A stretch of 64,000 nucleotides of DNA from NCBI RefSeq assembly GCF_014633365.1, contig NC_068344.1:19545669-19609668 (forward strand), read 5' to 3'. This stretch comes from Diospyros lotus (lineage: Eukaryota; Streptophyta; Magnoliopsida; Ericales; Ebenaceae). The translations under genes were made by a program, and so were the position numbers. The first letter of the stretch is position 1. Every line of letters begins with the position of its first letter. Below, in pieces: positions 22,090 to 33,413 of the stretch. A model generated the notes under the pieces. It worked only from the letters and a program-made list of their open reading frames with translations, did no database searches and had not been told where the DNA came from.

Positions 22090-23587
22090 CCTTATGTGTG
22101 CCAATGTGCATGAGATCCACATGGAAAACATGTTGTATTTGTTTTAGTGGAGACTCATGGCACAAGAGAGGTGAGGGGTTCTATGGTTTAGACCTCACTC
22201 TCAAAAATAGGATGGAAAGCCTATGGAATAAATGAGAATATGAGAGGTTTGGGTTTTGGGTAATCACCTCATTCCTAAATTCTAAAATTAATATGGCTTG
22301 AAATCTAAGTTTTCCAAATTCATTAAAATGTGAAAAATCATCTTGTGGCATATAAAAGATTTGGGCTTAATGAAATCCTTTATGCTCTAGCTTAGGCTTT
22401 ATCCCATGGTGTTTAAATGTTTGAAATTTTTGGGATTTTTGTAAGACAACCCTCATTTCCATTGTTGATCCAACTTGCATGACCTATTGTGATAGATATA
22501 TTTTCTTTGGAGTCATTCAATGCAAGAAAAATTGGTCATTTGGAAGAAAAATGAGGTTTTGATCATTTTAGTCCCTATTTTCTAAAAGAATTATTTTTGA
22601 AAGGGTTTAAATGTGTTGTGTGTTCTATGTGCTTAAATGTTTCATCTATGTGTGTTTTAGGCCTTGTAGAATATATTGGTGTATGTTATGTTAATTGTTT
22701 TTGGCCTATGTTTCAAAAGGAGAAGTTTCTTTCAGGACTGCATTGTTGCAGTCGACTGTGTAGGTTTCACAGTCGACTTTCATTTGGCAGTCGACTGTCC
22801 ATTTTTGGAAGTTGACTCTCCTGAAGCCTCCGGGAGAAAATGAGTTTATTTGATCAAATTTTAATCTCCCATCATGTTTTAAATATAAGTATGCCTAAAT
22901 ATGTTGCTTAAAGTCATTTGGTATCCTAGTGCATCTTTGTTTTATCAATTGATATAAATTAATATCTTTTTGTTTCATTGTTCTCCAACAAATGGTATCA
23001 AGAGGATATTTCTTTTATGCAACAATTGGTATCATCATCCAAAAATTATTCTCAAAATGCTTATATCATTTTAAAAGAATTTGGCATCATTTCAATCATT
23101 TGGTCTTAATGCTTCAATTGGTATCAACTTTAAATTGGTATCATTTTCTTGTTTCAAATCAAAGGCATACAAAAAAATTGTTCTAACCACTTGTTTTAAT
23201 TGATATCTTATTTATCTCTTGGCTAGTGTATATGTTTGGATTGCTTGGCTGCTATTTCCTACTTATTTGTTATACTCTGCATGTTCTGATCCCTTGTGCT
23301 TTATTGCTTATTATTTTCCCTATATTTCTCTCTGTACTAACTCTTTTCTCTTTTTGATGATTTCTAAAAAGAGGGAGAAGTATGTAGTAAGGGGGAGGTA
23401 TGTCTAAGGGGGAGGTAAGGGAGAGAGGAATGTCCTTCCAAATGGTTTTTCATTGTAAAACCTTGGTTCATGTTGTTCAAAAACAATCTTTGTGATTTTT
23501 TGTTTTATTAGTATCTATTAGTACAAAACATATGGGGAGTTGTTTTGTAAAAATGTTTTCATAAAATTATAATGTTTTTGTCATCAT
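22090..23587 (+). other. Non-coding internal region of the SIRE-like element
   Basis: No conserved pol motif is present. It contains four more AGTCGACTG-type motifs at 22750-22815 and several TTGGTATCA words at 22985-23150. The region replaces pol of a full SIRE element. Confidence 0.7.
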
Positions 23588-23602
23588 CAAAAAGGGGGAG
23601 AT
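23588..23602 (+). promoter_or_regulatory. Polypurine tract of the SIRE-like element
   Basis: AAAAAGGGGGAGA stands directly before the 3' LTR, where plus-strand DNA synthesis would be primed. Confidence 0.85.
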
Positions 23603-25187
23603 TATTGAGCCAAGTTGCTCCAATCAACCTATTGTGTATTTTGATGTTTAACAAAACATAATTTTAGTAAAACTATTTTTAGTATGTTTAAAACCCCTAA
23701 TGGATTTTTGATATGTGTTACGTATTATAGTATTTTGTGTATCAAAACGAACCAAGAAATGCTATTTGATTCTAAGTAGAATATTAGCACACTATAAGGG
23801 AACATATAAGAAAATGTTTTCCTTTTGGAAAACTAACTCTCGGTATTTTCATAGCTAGTATTCATTATTGTGAAAATGATTTTTAGTGAATTTTTCAAGT
23901 AATGGAAAGTATGTATTTTGGAAGTGCTAAATCGTCAAAATTGGAATTTGTTCTAAAACCCAAAATCTACTTTCTTATCTATTTGGATTTTGATTTTTTA
24001 GATATTTTTATTGAATCCAAATGGGGGGTATTTTGTTATTTACATTTATGTATTAAAGTAAATGGAAGGTAAAATATAAATAAAAGAAAATGTGGACATT
24101 TACTTATGTAAATATCTTGTAATGAATTTATGCTATGTATTGTTTTATCAAAGCAAATCTTATTTTTCTGAAATCTGGACTGAGAGTCGACTCCCAGCGA
24201 GGGACAGTCGACTGTAAGTCAATGGCAGTCGATTGTGGATGTGCATCAGTCGATATAGCTGAGCATTGTTTATGCAGAGTCGAGGTAGCCGAGAGTGGGT
24301 TTTGGCCAGTCGACTGTCGAGTCGACTGTAGGCCAATGAGAGTCGACTGTCTGTGAGAAAGTCGACTGCGGGTTGAGCGAGAGTCGACTGTCGGCAGCGA
24401 GAGTCGATTGTGGGTGTCGCGGAGTCGACTGTCAGTTTGAGCAGTCGACTGCCAGACTGCAACGGTCGGATTTTTGGAGCCGTTGCAGGTCATTTTGGGA
24501 GCCCCATTATAAATATCAAAGGGAGAAATCTTGAGAAGGCTAATGTTCTACCATTTCCTATCTTCCTAAAGCACACCTAAGCTCTCAAGCACTCAATCAA
24601 AGCAATCCAAGGCCCAAGGAGCTTCAAAGATCTATCCATTGGAGTCTCAAGGCAAAGAAGAAGTTTTCTTCTCATTGGTAACTTGTATCATTTCATTTTG
24701 CCTTGTATATTGTTCTTGTATTGATATTCATTGTAGTCCAAGTGTGTTGGACATAGGATTGATTTATTTGTATTAGATTGTGGATTGTGAGTGGCATCCT
24801 AGAGCCCAAGTAATCTAGGTGTATTATTGTGTTGTATTAGTTTTCGGGGTGAGCTAAGGGGAAACCTCGGAGTGTACAAGTTTGCTAGGTGTTCTTGTGT
24901 GGAAACCTAGTGGTGGTTTTAGTGGAACCTCAAGTGTCGGTTTGACCTTGAGAGAGTGGAGTAGGTGTTGGATACACTGAACCACTATATATCTTGTGCT
25001 TATATTGTGGTTGTTTGTGTATTTATATTGCTATCATTTCCAAACAACATATATATTTATAACAAGTGTATTTTGTGTATAAGAAAATCTTAAGAGTTTT
25101 AAAAAGGAAAGAATCGATTCAATAAGTTTTAATCACTCAATTCACCCCCCCTCTTGAGTGGCCATTTTGTGTGTCAAGGGACCAACA
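23603..25187 (+). repeat. 3' LTR of the SIRE-like element
   Basis: 1585 bp, starts TATTGAGCCAAG (TG changed to TA) and ends GGGACCAACA. It carries the same GTCGACTG array at about 24185-24455 and a short extra segment near 23870 absent from the 5' LTR. Confidence 0.9.
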
Positions 25188-25442
25188 TTTCTAACTATTG
25201 ATGTACTACCCATAAACTACTGAAAGGCCAACCTCCCGAAGACCTCTTCAGGGCCTCTCACTGCCTATCCCCAGAAGACCTTTCCAGGCTCGTGCCCCTA
25301 TCGGACTCTAGCTCCGACCCGATCCAAATCCATTTTGGCCTCACTGGTGATACCCTAGACCCTTGGCCATGATGAATGACTCTGCTTTAACTGATCCCAA
25401 AATAAATAAATTTAATTGTCGTAGTTAGGCAACAATAGTAGG

Positions 25443-28400
25443 ACTTTGCATAAACTTGGAAATCACACTGACAAGAAATGCAATATCTGGTCTAGTATGA
25501 ATCAAATAAATTAAACCTCCTACTAGACTTCTGAAAATCTTTGCATTAGCCTTTTTAGTACCATCTTCAAGTTGCAATTTTTCATTCATGTTCATCGATG
25601 TAGTTGAAGGTTTGCAATTTAGAAATTAAATCTTTTGTGAAGATCCATTGCATATTTCCTTTGTGAAATAAAAATCCCATCTCACCTTGTTGCACCTCAA
25701 GTCCAAGGAAATAATGCAATAACCCCATACCTATCATTTCAAACATTTCCATCATGTTTTATTTAAATTTAGCTACAAGAGAGTTAAAAGACCCCATATA
25801 AATGATATCATTGATATAAACACAAACAATGATAAAATCATATCTAGCTTGCTTCTTCACATAGAGAGTGAACTCATTTTCACTTCTTGTGAAACCATTT
25901 TAATGGACATAGCTATCAATCTTGCTTTACCAAGCTCATGGAGCTTGTTTCAACCCGTAAAGCATCATTCTTAACATGCGCACCTCTGTCTCTTTGTCTT
26001 TAACCACAAACCCTTCAGGTTGAGTGACATAGACTTCTTATTTTAAGTCTCCATTTAAAAATGCTGACTTAACATCAAATTGATAAACAGGTAAATGCAA
26101 CTGTGCAGCTAAAACCAAAACAATTCTCATAGTTTCAAATCAAGCAACTGGAGAAAAAAGTTTCTTCGAAATCAATACCTCATTGTTGAGTGTACCCTTT
26201 TGCTACTAGACAAGCTTTATGCTTTTGAATAGTTACATCAACATTATACTTCACTTTGTAGACCCATTTGACACCAATTACATCTTTTCCTTGTGGTTTA
26301 TCTACTAACTCCCAAGTTTTGTTCTTCTCAATGGACGTCATCTCCTCTTTGATGGATTTTTCCCCTTCCTCTATTCCAAATGCTTCATCATAGCTCATGG
26401 GTTATGTCACTAGAGAGGAAATGTACTAGAATCATGAACACTTTCCCAAGGTTTTACCTTCCTTGGAAGAGCTCCGGTCATGCTTCTAGTAGCCATCCTT
26501 GATAGCTGAGTAGTTCTTGAAGTGCTAGGTGGACATGGATCTTGTTGTGAGTGAGTTGGAGGATTTGTGGAGGTTGGTTCAACACCTTCACTTGCTGAAT
26601 TCTCTCACTTTCATCTTGAATCTATATTTGAGTTACCTCATTTTTTGTACTTTTTATCCAACTTGCATCTTCATTAAAAACTACATTTTTACTTATAATC
26701 ACCTTCCTACTGAGAGGATTATACAAACGATATGCTTTGGATTGATTACAATTACCAACAAAAATACATTTCTTAGATTTCTCGTCAAGTTTGTGATGAA
26801 CTTGAGTGTTAACCAAAACATATGCAACATAACCAAAAATCCTCAAATGGCTTACTGTTGGCTTTGTACCTCTCCAAGCTTCATATGGTGTATGATTTAA
26901 GACAAGTTTTGTGGGAGAAATATTCAATAAGTTGCCACAACTTTTGCCTACATATTCGAAAGCCTCTTAGCTTGCAGTAAGATTCTAGCCATTTCCACAA
27001 CTATGCGGTTCTTATGTTTAGCTACTCCATTTTACTCTAGAGTGTAGGGTGCTGTCAATTCCCTGCGAATGCCATTCTCCTCACAAAACATATTAAATTC
27101 ATTAGATGAAAAATTCTCCCCCTCTATCTTTGGGTAAAGCCTTTTATGTAAGAGCTGCTTTGCTTCTCCACAAAAGCCTTAAATTTTCTGAAATGCTCAA
27201 AAGTCTCTGATAATCATTAGTGAAGAGTAAAAAATACTTACTCCCACAAAGTGATGTGGTTCTCATAGGGCCACATAAATTAGCATGTACTAATTCAAGA
27301 CATTTAGAGGCTTCCCATGATTGTCCACTTGGAAAGGACTTCTTTGCCTGCTTCCCAGAAATACACCCATCACATAAATGAAGAGACCCAATTTGAGGTA
27401 AGTCAAGAACCATACCTTCTTATTCAATAATTGTAATCCTTTGATATTGAGATGTCCATATCATAAATGCCACATCTTTGATTCATTGTTCTTGCTAACA
27501 ACAAGAGCTTGTTTTTCCATATTAGAAATTTTGAGTGGAAACATCTTGTTTTCTATCATACATATTCACCATATGATGCCTAAATTTATCTTTAATCACA
27601 CATGCTTCATTATCAAACACAACTGCATATCCACCATTCATTAATTATCCCGCACTTAATAGATTATGTGTCAAGTTAGGAACAAAAAGAAGTAATTTCA
27701 CTTTACCATTACTTGTCTCCATTGTAACAATGCCTTTCCCTTGAACTTGCATCTGCTTGTTATCTCCAAGTCTAACTTGCAGTTTTGTGACTCATCAAGC
27801 TCTTTGAACAACGACCTATTGCCAGTTATATGATTCAAGCACCCACTATCCACAAACCAAGCATCATGTGAAACTTCATTAATATATCACTGGACGATGA
27901 ATAACTTACTTTCTTGACTTTCTTCCTCCACATAGCTTGCTTGATTCCTACAGTTTTCCTTTACATGCCCAAATTTCTTGCAATTGTAGCATTGGACACC
28001 ATTCTTGTTCCTCTTTTCTTCACCTTGGGACTGCCTTTCTTGCCAATTAAAATGACCCCATCCTCTGCCTCTTCCTCATCATTTACCTCAAAAAATTCCT
28101 CTCCTATGTCCTCTACCAACAGACTCATCTTTCTTGCTAACTTACCCTTTTACTTGAAATGCCTTTTCTTCATTCTTATCTTCTGATCTATTTAGTCTTG
28201 AATCATGAGCTTGCAAAGAACCCATTAGTTCATCAAAGGAAAAAATAGATAAATCCTTTGACTCCTTAATTGCACAACTATATGATCAAACTTTGGAGTT
28301 AAAAATCTTAAAACTTTAGACACTGCAGTTACATCAGTAATCTTATCACCATAAGATCTCTAGACAAAAAAATTTGCACTGTCTCATTACTTTTCATCAT

Positions 28401-28783
28401 CAAAGTCTCAAACTCATGTCGAAGAGTTTGGAGTTTAACGGCTATTACCTTTTAAGAGCCTTGAAACTCTTTCTGCAGTGTTTCCCAAGCTTCATTTGAG
28501 GTATTAATTACTACAATTCTTGAGAAAAGTGTGTCATGGACTGCTTGTTGAATAATGAATAGAGCCTTTGATTCCTTCTTTTTGTTGTCTTTCAGCCAAC
28601 CTTCCTCTTTGTCCTTGACATCGTACCCACTCTCTACTAAATCCCAAAGGTCCTAAGATTTTGAAAGTCTTCATTTTGATGCTCCAAAATTTGTAGCATT
28701 CCCCTTTGAACATAGGAATAAGGGGTTGAAAGAGGTTGGAATTTCAATTGGCTGCCATAACTTTTCTAGCAGAGTGACATCCA
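25443..28783 (-). pseudogene. Gag, integrase and RT part of the minus-strand copia
   Basis: Minus-strand order from 28783 down: gag beginning MDVTLLEKLW with WETLQKEF; a CX2CX4HX4C knuckle (CYNCKKFGHVKENC, near 27990-27950); GAG-pre-integrase and integrase start with LCDGCISGKQ and LELVHANLCGP (27413-27144); integrase C-terminal part with PYEAWRGTKPTVSHLRIFGY (26927-26622); RT opening with NKTWELVDKPQG and VKWVYKVKYN (26398-26180); and an INDIIYMG box near 25830 in place of YVDDI. Stops and frameshifts break every domain. The RNase H half lies beyond the gypsy insertion at 7098-7670. Confidence 0.85.
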
Positions 28784-28805
28784 TGATGCTCTTTTCTTGT
28801 AACGA

Positions 28806-28818
28806 GGCTTTGATAGTA
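28806..28818 (-). promoter_or_regulatory. Degenerate PBS of the minus-strand copia
   Basis: On the minus strand ACTATCAAAGCC follows the 5' LTR end within a few bases and differs at two or three positions from TGGTATCAGAGCC (tRNA-Met type). Confidence 0.6.
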
Positions 28819-28823
28819 GAAAT

Positions 28824-29080
28824 TTTTGGGAAAAAAAGGGGAAACTATTGTTGGAATAAAATTCAAGTAAAGACTTAAAAATGACATTCCCATTGAATTC
28901 TGTAGCAAGCCTATTTATAGGCATACAAGAAGACAAATACTCTCCACATAGTGAAGACAAGGTACACCTCATGCTAAGAAATAGGAACTACTAGGATAAC
29001 AAATAGACCAAGTTAAATAATAGTTTCCTAACTACAAGCTAACATAATGACTCTGACAAATTTTGACTTATTCTTCAATA
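28824..29080 (-). repeat. 5' LTR of the minus-strand copia
   Basis: About 257 bp, closely similar to 6839-7097. The terminal TG is mutated to TA. It is followed on the right by the CCATT duplication. Confidence 0.85.
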
Positions 29081-29085
29081 CCATT

Positions 29086-29524
29086 CCTATGGTGACACTG
29101 CTCAAATTGTGACGATTTTAGGAAGAGGTTAACCGCTAAATGGGTTCATGGCAGGTTTCTGCAAGGTGTTCGTCATAGGCATGAACTCACCTAATTGAGT
29201 GTGGTAAATGGGATCGCTACTATAGGAATTTGGACAATTCCTTAAAGATAATGAAAAGCAAGGTACGCATGCATGACCCTAAAGCACAAACCTGACTAGA
29301 ACTTCTTATTTTCCCACACTATGTGTGTGGTGGTTATTATTTAAATTTGAATTATAGAATAGAGTTCTAGATTTGTTTACTCTTATTCTCTGAGATAAAA
29401 GTTGAACTTACACTAAGTGTAGGTTCAAGTCAAAAGACACCTACACCTTTTACATAGTAAAAATACTTTAACTTATTTTTAATTATCTATTCCCTCTATA
29501 AAAATAAATAATCATGTGGGGGAT
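29086..29524 (+). pseudogene. 3' UTR and PPT of the old plus-strand copia
   Basis: Continues the sequence cut at 6838. It contains CCTATGGTGACACTGCTCAA as found in the 3' non-coding part of this copia group and ends in the purine tract TGTGGGGGAT (29515-29524) right before TGTTATATAAG, the probable start of its 3' LTR. No coding sequence remains. Confidence 0.55.
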
Positions 29525-30766
29525 TGTTATATAAGAAGGGGTCAATCAATCCCTAAATAAGCTCCACATTCATCTAAAAAAAATAGATAAAATAAAATAT
29601 AAAAAAAAAATTGTTAGGAGAATTCAATTTATATAATCACTTTGAAAAGGTGGTGGAAATAAGAAAAATACTATCGACGTTCGGAATTGGTCGACCGTGA
29701 ATCGTTGGCCCACGCTGGTGTAATAAATCTGAGAGGGAGAAAAGGGGTTATCTGGTTCAATTTGCTGATCCGCCGGTCGGTCCTTGCAAAATACTCCAAT
29801 GCTCAAGTAAGTAAGCGAAGAGTACTAGCAAGTTGGCAGGAAAAGCATACTAGGGCTCTAGGAAGAGCTGGTTGATATATGGGAGGAGGAGATGTCCTCC
29901 TGCATGTACCGTACGTTTGCAGGTGATGGGACAGAATATCCGGCACAGGCAGAAATGCCCATGCAGTAGCAAGGTGCCGACAGGACTCTCATTAATGTGG
30001 ATGGGATCCGTCATTAATGAGGATGGGATTTAAGGTGAACGCGCGAAAATCCAAACACGGTTGTAATGATGTTGTTGCAAGGGACCAGGATGGGACTGAC
30101 ATGAGCCGATCAAATGGGCTAAGAGAACGGGGCCAAATTGGGCCTAAATGGCCCAGCTAGGACGGCCCCTAGCCCACTAATATTCTTTGGCATATGACCT
30201 TCTCGTTATGCGAGTTCATCGGTTATGCCGACGAACTGCAAGAGTCGCTGGGAGTTTGCTTGAAGTGTAGTTGGGAGCTCGCTCGGATAGGCCTGTGAGC
30301 TAGAGGCACTTATGAGAGCTCGCTTGTCCCTACGATCCGAGCTCGGGCTCCAGCAATGTGCGAACTCACTTCAACGAATTCAGCTCGAGGTCTACCGGGC
30401 CCAATGCGATTGTGCAGGCCCGTTGAGTTGAGCCCAACCCATAAATAGTAGAGCAGGGAATACCCGTAACAAATACCTTTTGTTGATTTTTCATTTTCAC
30501 TTTCAATTTCCTTTTTCTCTCTCACTTAAAGTCTTGGTAGTCATGAAGCATTAGAACAAAAAAAAAAAAATTAACTTTTTTCTTCACTCTATTTTGGTAA
30601 CGAGCTACTATCAGATAATTTATATATATTTTCTTGGAGCATACGGGATAAAAGGAGTTCGCAGGATGGCTGCACTCTCACTCTGCAATTAAAACATAAT
30701 AAAAAAAATACAATAAAACTTTTATATATTTTTCTTTATTTTAGTGAGAGGTTTATACTCATCAGT
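29525..30766 (+). mobile_element. LTR-derived region: start of a copia 3' LTR, then a gypsy-type LTR
   Basis: TGTTATATAAGAAGGGG at 29525 is a copia LTR start. From about 29690 the sequence becomes GC-richer with gypsy-LTR features: a TATA box CCATAAATAGTAGAG near 30439, a T/C-rich U5 (30480-30535) and GGTAACGAGCTACTATCA near 30595-30617, followed by a weakly PBS-like TTGGAGCATACGGG. I found no target duplication and cannot place the boundary between the parts. No gene is present. Confidence 0.4.
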
Positions 30767-33413
30767 GTACAAGTGCAGTTGTAGTCCAAATTTAAATTTG
30801 TATTTTCTGGATGAGTCCAGGTCATCCACTGAGAGATTTATTTATGGAAAAAGAAAAGAATGTCACACACACGCATACGTATTTGGACGAATTCGCAACA
30901 AGATTTTTTTATGAATTTTTAGATAACAAGTACTAGGAAATAAAGCAAAGCAGAAGTTGAAATAAACGCTGAATGTAAGAATATGAAATTGGATAACACT
31001 TGAGTTAAGACAATTTCAACACTAACCCATTGATCCCCAATTTTTACCAGAAAAGATTAGCAATATTAATTTAATTTCAGATATGAGGGTTTGTTATTAA
31101 ATGCAATTAGAGATAGTGATAGTTTTATTTTAAGCAATCCTCATACATGATATGCGGGATTCTAGTTTTAGTAATTACTATAAATTCAATTACAATTAAT
31201 ACACAAAACAACTAAATTAATCGGGTTTGGGTATGATAGCGTTTCCAGTTCTAGTAACTCTCATGCGTGGCATGAAAGCTATAAGTTAGGCTTACGCTCC
31301 AATCCAAACCTAGTGATTTCTCAATAATTAATACACACTTATACTGAAATTTAAATTAATGCCATTCATTTAAAGCGTAACTTTCTTTGGGAATCATTGG
31401 CGTTGGATATTGTCCTTGTCTTAACCCAAGATTGAATTTAACTACTCATCTCCATTTGAAAGTTAATTGACAGGAATTTAAATGGTGTAATTTAAATAAC
31501 AGAATTTAAATGATAGGAATTAAAATAGCAGAAATTAACTGGCCATTTAGGCGGTGCATAATAAAAAGACGTAAATTAAAATTGCAGAAATGTAAAAGCA
31601 GAAATTAACCGGCCATTTAGGCGGTGGATAATAAAGTAACAATAAATGACATAAGAATTCAAGAGAAGAAAAAAAGAAAGTAAGATCACAAGAGAAGACA
31701 ATAGAGAAAAGAAGAGAGAACAAGAGCAATTCTCAAAGAGAAAATCTAATAAAACAATTAAGATTTGATTCAAGAATAATAATCACCCTTACAAGTACAA
31801 CCAAGTGAGCTATTTATAACCCACAAGATGCAATACAAACCACACAATTTCAATTATTTAACTAGACATAATTATATCTAATGGGCATTCACACACCTAA
31901 AATTAAATGAATTTTAGCTAAAATACACACCTAAAGTTAAATGGATTTTAGCTAAAAGACACACATAAAAAAACACTCGTAAAACAAATATTTAAAAATA
32001 AAAATAAAAAAATAGAATTTTACAAGTTGGGTTTTGGGTCTTCTTTGTGTTGGATTTGGGCTTTCTTTGGAATTAAAATGCTTGGGTCTTCTTTGGTTCA
32101 CTACAAAAAAACGGGTTTATTGCAGCGGTTTTTTTGCGGCGGTTTTGAAAACTGTCGCAAAACATGGAATTTTGCGGCGGTTTTTCAACCGCTGCAAAAT
32201 AGGTTTTTTGCGGCGGTTTATCTAACATTTTGCGGCGGTTTTGAAAAAATCGTCGCCAAATTAATTAATTTAAAATAAAAAATTAAATTTAGCGGCGATT
32301 TTGTCAAAACCGCCGCCAAATTCATTAATAAAAAAATTCAAAAAACTTGAATTTAGCGGCGGTTTTGTCAAAACTGCCGCTAAATTCGTTAAAAATAAAA
32401 TTGAAAAATAAATTTTGCGACGGTTTTAAATAACCGTCGCAAAATTTAGAAATTAAAAAATAAAAAATTAAATTTAGCAGGCAGTTTTGACAAAACCGCC
32501 GCCAAATTCATTAATAAAAAAATTCAAAAAAATTGAATTTAGCGGCGGTTTTGACAAAACCGCCGCTAAATTTCTATAATAATAAAATTGAAAAATAAAT
32601 TTTGCGACGGTTTTAAATAACCGCCGCAAAATTTAGAAATTAAAAAATAAAAAATTAAATTGAGCGGCGGTTTTGTCAAAACCGTCGCCAAATTCATTAA
32701 TAAAAAAATTCAAAAAAAATTGAATTTAGCGGCGATTTTGACAAAATCGTCGCCAAATTCATTAATAAAAAAATTCAAAAAAATTGAATTTAGTGGCGGT
32801 TTTGACAAAACCGCCACTAAATTCGTTAATAATAAAATTGAAAAATAAATTTTGCAGCGGTTATTTATAACCGCTGCAAAATTTAGAAATTAAAAAATAA
32901 AAAATTAAATTTAGCGGCGATTTTGACAAAACCGCCGCCAAATTCATTAATAAAAAAATTCAAAAAAAATTAATTTTAGCGACGATTTTGTTAAAACCAC
33001 AGCAAAATTTAGAAATTAAAAAATAAAAAATTAAATTTAGCGACGGTTTGGTCAAAAACCGCCGCCAAATTTAGAAATTAAAAAAATCAAGAAATAAATT
33101 TCAAAAAAAATTAATAATTTAAAATTAAAATTAAATTAAATTTTGCAATATAATCTAATTTTTTATTTAATCAATTAATTTATTTAATTTAATTCAGTTA
33201 AATTAAATAATTTATTTATTTTAAATTTATCAATTAAATAATATATAAAATGTAAAAACCGCCGCTAAATGTCAGTTTTTTTGTAGTGGTTGGACTCTAT
33301 TGAATAGTTGACCCAATTGCATTAGATTTTGAGTAGTAACGTTGGCCATCCGATTAACTCTTTAACATTTTCAATTACTCGACAAATGTCAATTTCTTCA
33401 TATCATCCTGACA
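30767..33413 (-). mobile_element. LTR (Athila/Tat style), minus strand, split by CACTA element 1
   Basis: On the minus strand it would start TGTCAGGATGATATGAAG (33413) and end near CTTGTACA (30767). A TATA box GGTTATAAATAGCTC on the minus strand lies near 31820-31805, followed by a C/T-rich leader. A local duplication containing GGCCATTTAGGCGGTG occurs at about 31540-31558 and 31608-31626. No PBS, partner LTR or target duplication was found, so family and limits are tentative. Confidence 0.35.
32099..33288. mobile_element. CACTA non-autonomous element 1 with palindrome array
   Basis: It starts CACTACAAAAAAAC and ends GTTTTTTTGTAGTG (perfect 14-bp terminal inverted repeats) and is flanked by the 3-bp duplication GTT at 32096-32098 and 33289-33291, as CACTA transposases make. 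The 1190-bp interior is an array of about 16 short palindromes, each of the type GCGGCGGTTTTG...CAAAACCGCCGC, separated by AT-rich linkers containing AAATTCATTAATAAAAAAATTC. No coding sequence. Subterminal repeats bind the transposase in En/Spm elements, so the array may represent expanded binding sites. Confidence 0.95.

Larger units (their letters stand above)
18845..25187 (+). mobile_element. Gag-only, non-autonomous SIRE/Maximus-like copia
   Basis: Complete element with LTRs 18845-20413 and 23603-25187, PBS TGGTATCAGAGCGG at 20416, purine tract AAAAAGGGGGAGA just before the 3' LTR, and exact duplications TTTCT at 18840-18844 and 25188-25192. The LTRs differ at only a few percent of sites, so it is the youngest large insertion of the nest. 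The internal part codes for a gag-like protein only. Positions 22090-23588 have no protease, integrase or RT, so movement would need a helper element. AATTCACCCCTCCTCTTGAG near both LTR ends is typical of the SIRE group. Confidence 0.9.
7676..25437 (+). mobile_element. Tat-type Ty3/gypsy derivative lacking gag-pol (LARD-like)
   Basis: LTRs at 7676-9059 and 18217-25437 (the latter interrupted) are flanked by the exact duplication GTAGG at 7671-7675 and 25438-25442. After the 5' LTR the primer site TGGTACCATCTGTGGG resembles the TGGCGCCGTCTGTGGG-type PBS of plant Tat/Ogre elements. With nested insertions removed, the internal part is about 5.1 kb. I found no RT, RNase H or integrase in it, but there is a decayed ORF in antisense near the 3' end, as known for the Tat lineage. 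It is a non-autonomous, now dead copy carrying an hAT-like MITE, a long gypsy LTR and a SIRE-like copia. Confidence 0.8.
18217..25437 (+). repeat. 3' LTR of the Tat-type element, split by a SIRE-like copia
   Basis: It starts TATTATGGGGCG (matching TGTTGTGGGGTG of the 5' LTR) and runs to 18844, resumes at 25193 and ends GGCAACAATA at 25437. The break is the SIRE-like insertion with its TTTCT duplication. The LTR lacks the MITE present in the 5' LTR. Confidence 0.85.
6839..29080 (-). mobile_element. Ty1/copia retrotransposon, minus strand, split by nested elements
   Basis: A complete but decayed copia. Its two similar LTRs (6839-7097 and about 28824-29080) are flanked by the exact duplication CCATT at 6834-6838 and 29081-29085. 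The internal region reads on the minus strand in the order gag, zinc knuckle, integrase, reverse transcriptase, RNase H. A Tat-type gypsy with its own TSD GTAGG interrupts it between RT and RNase H (7676-25437). Without the insert the element would be about 4.5 kb, normal for plant copia. Short LTRs of about 259 bp and many stop codons mark an old, inactive copy. Confidence 0.9.

Noticed and set aside
32099..33288. CRISPR-like array of regularly spaced palindromes
   Set aside because: Linkers are themselves repeated, the array has CACTA terminal repeats and a 3-bp target duplication, and the genome is plant nuclear DNA.
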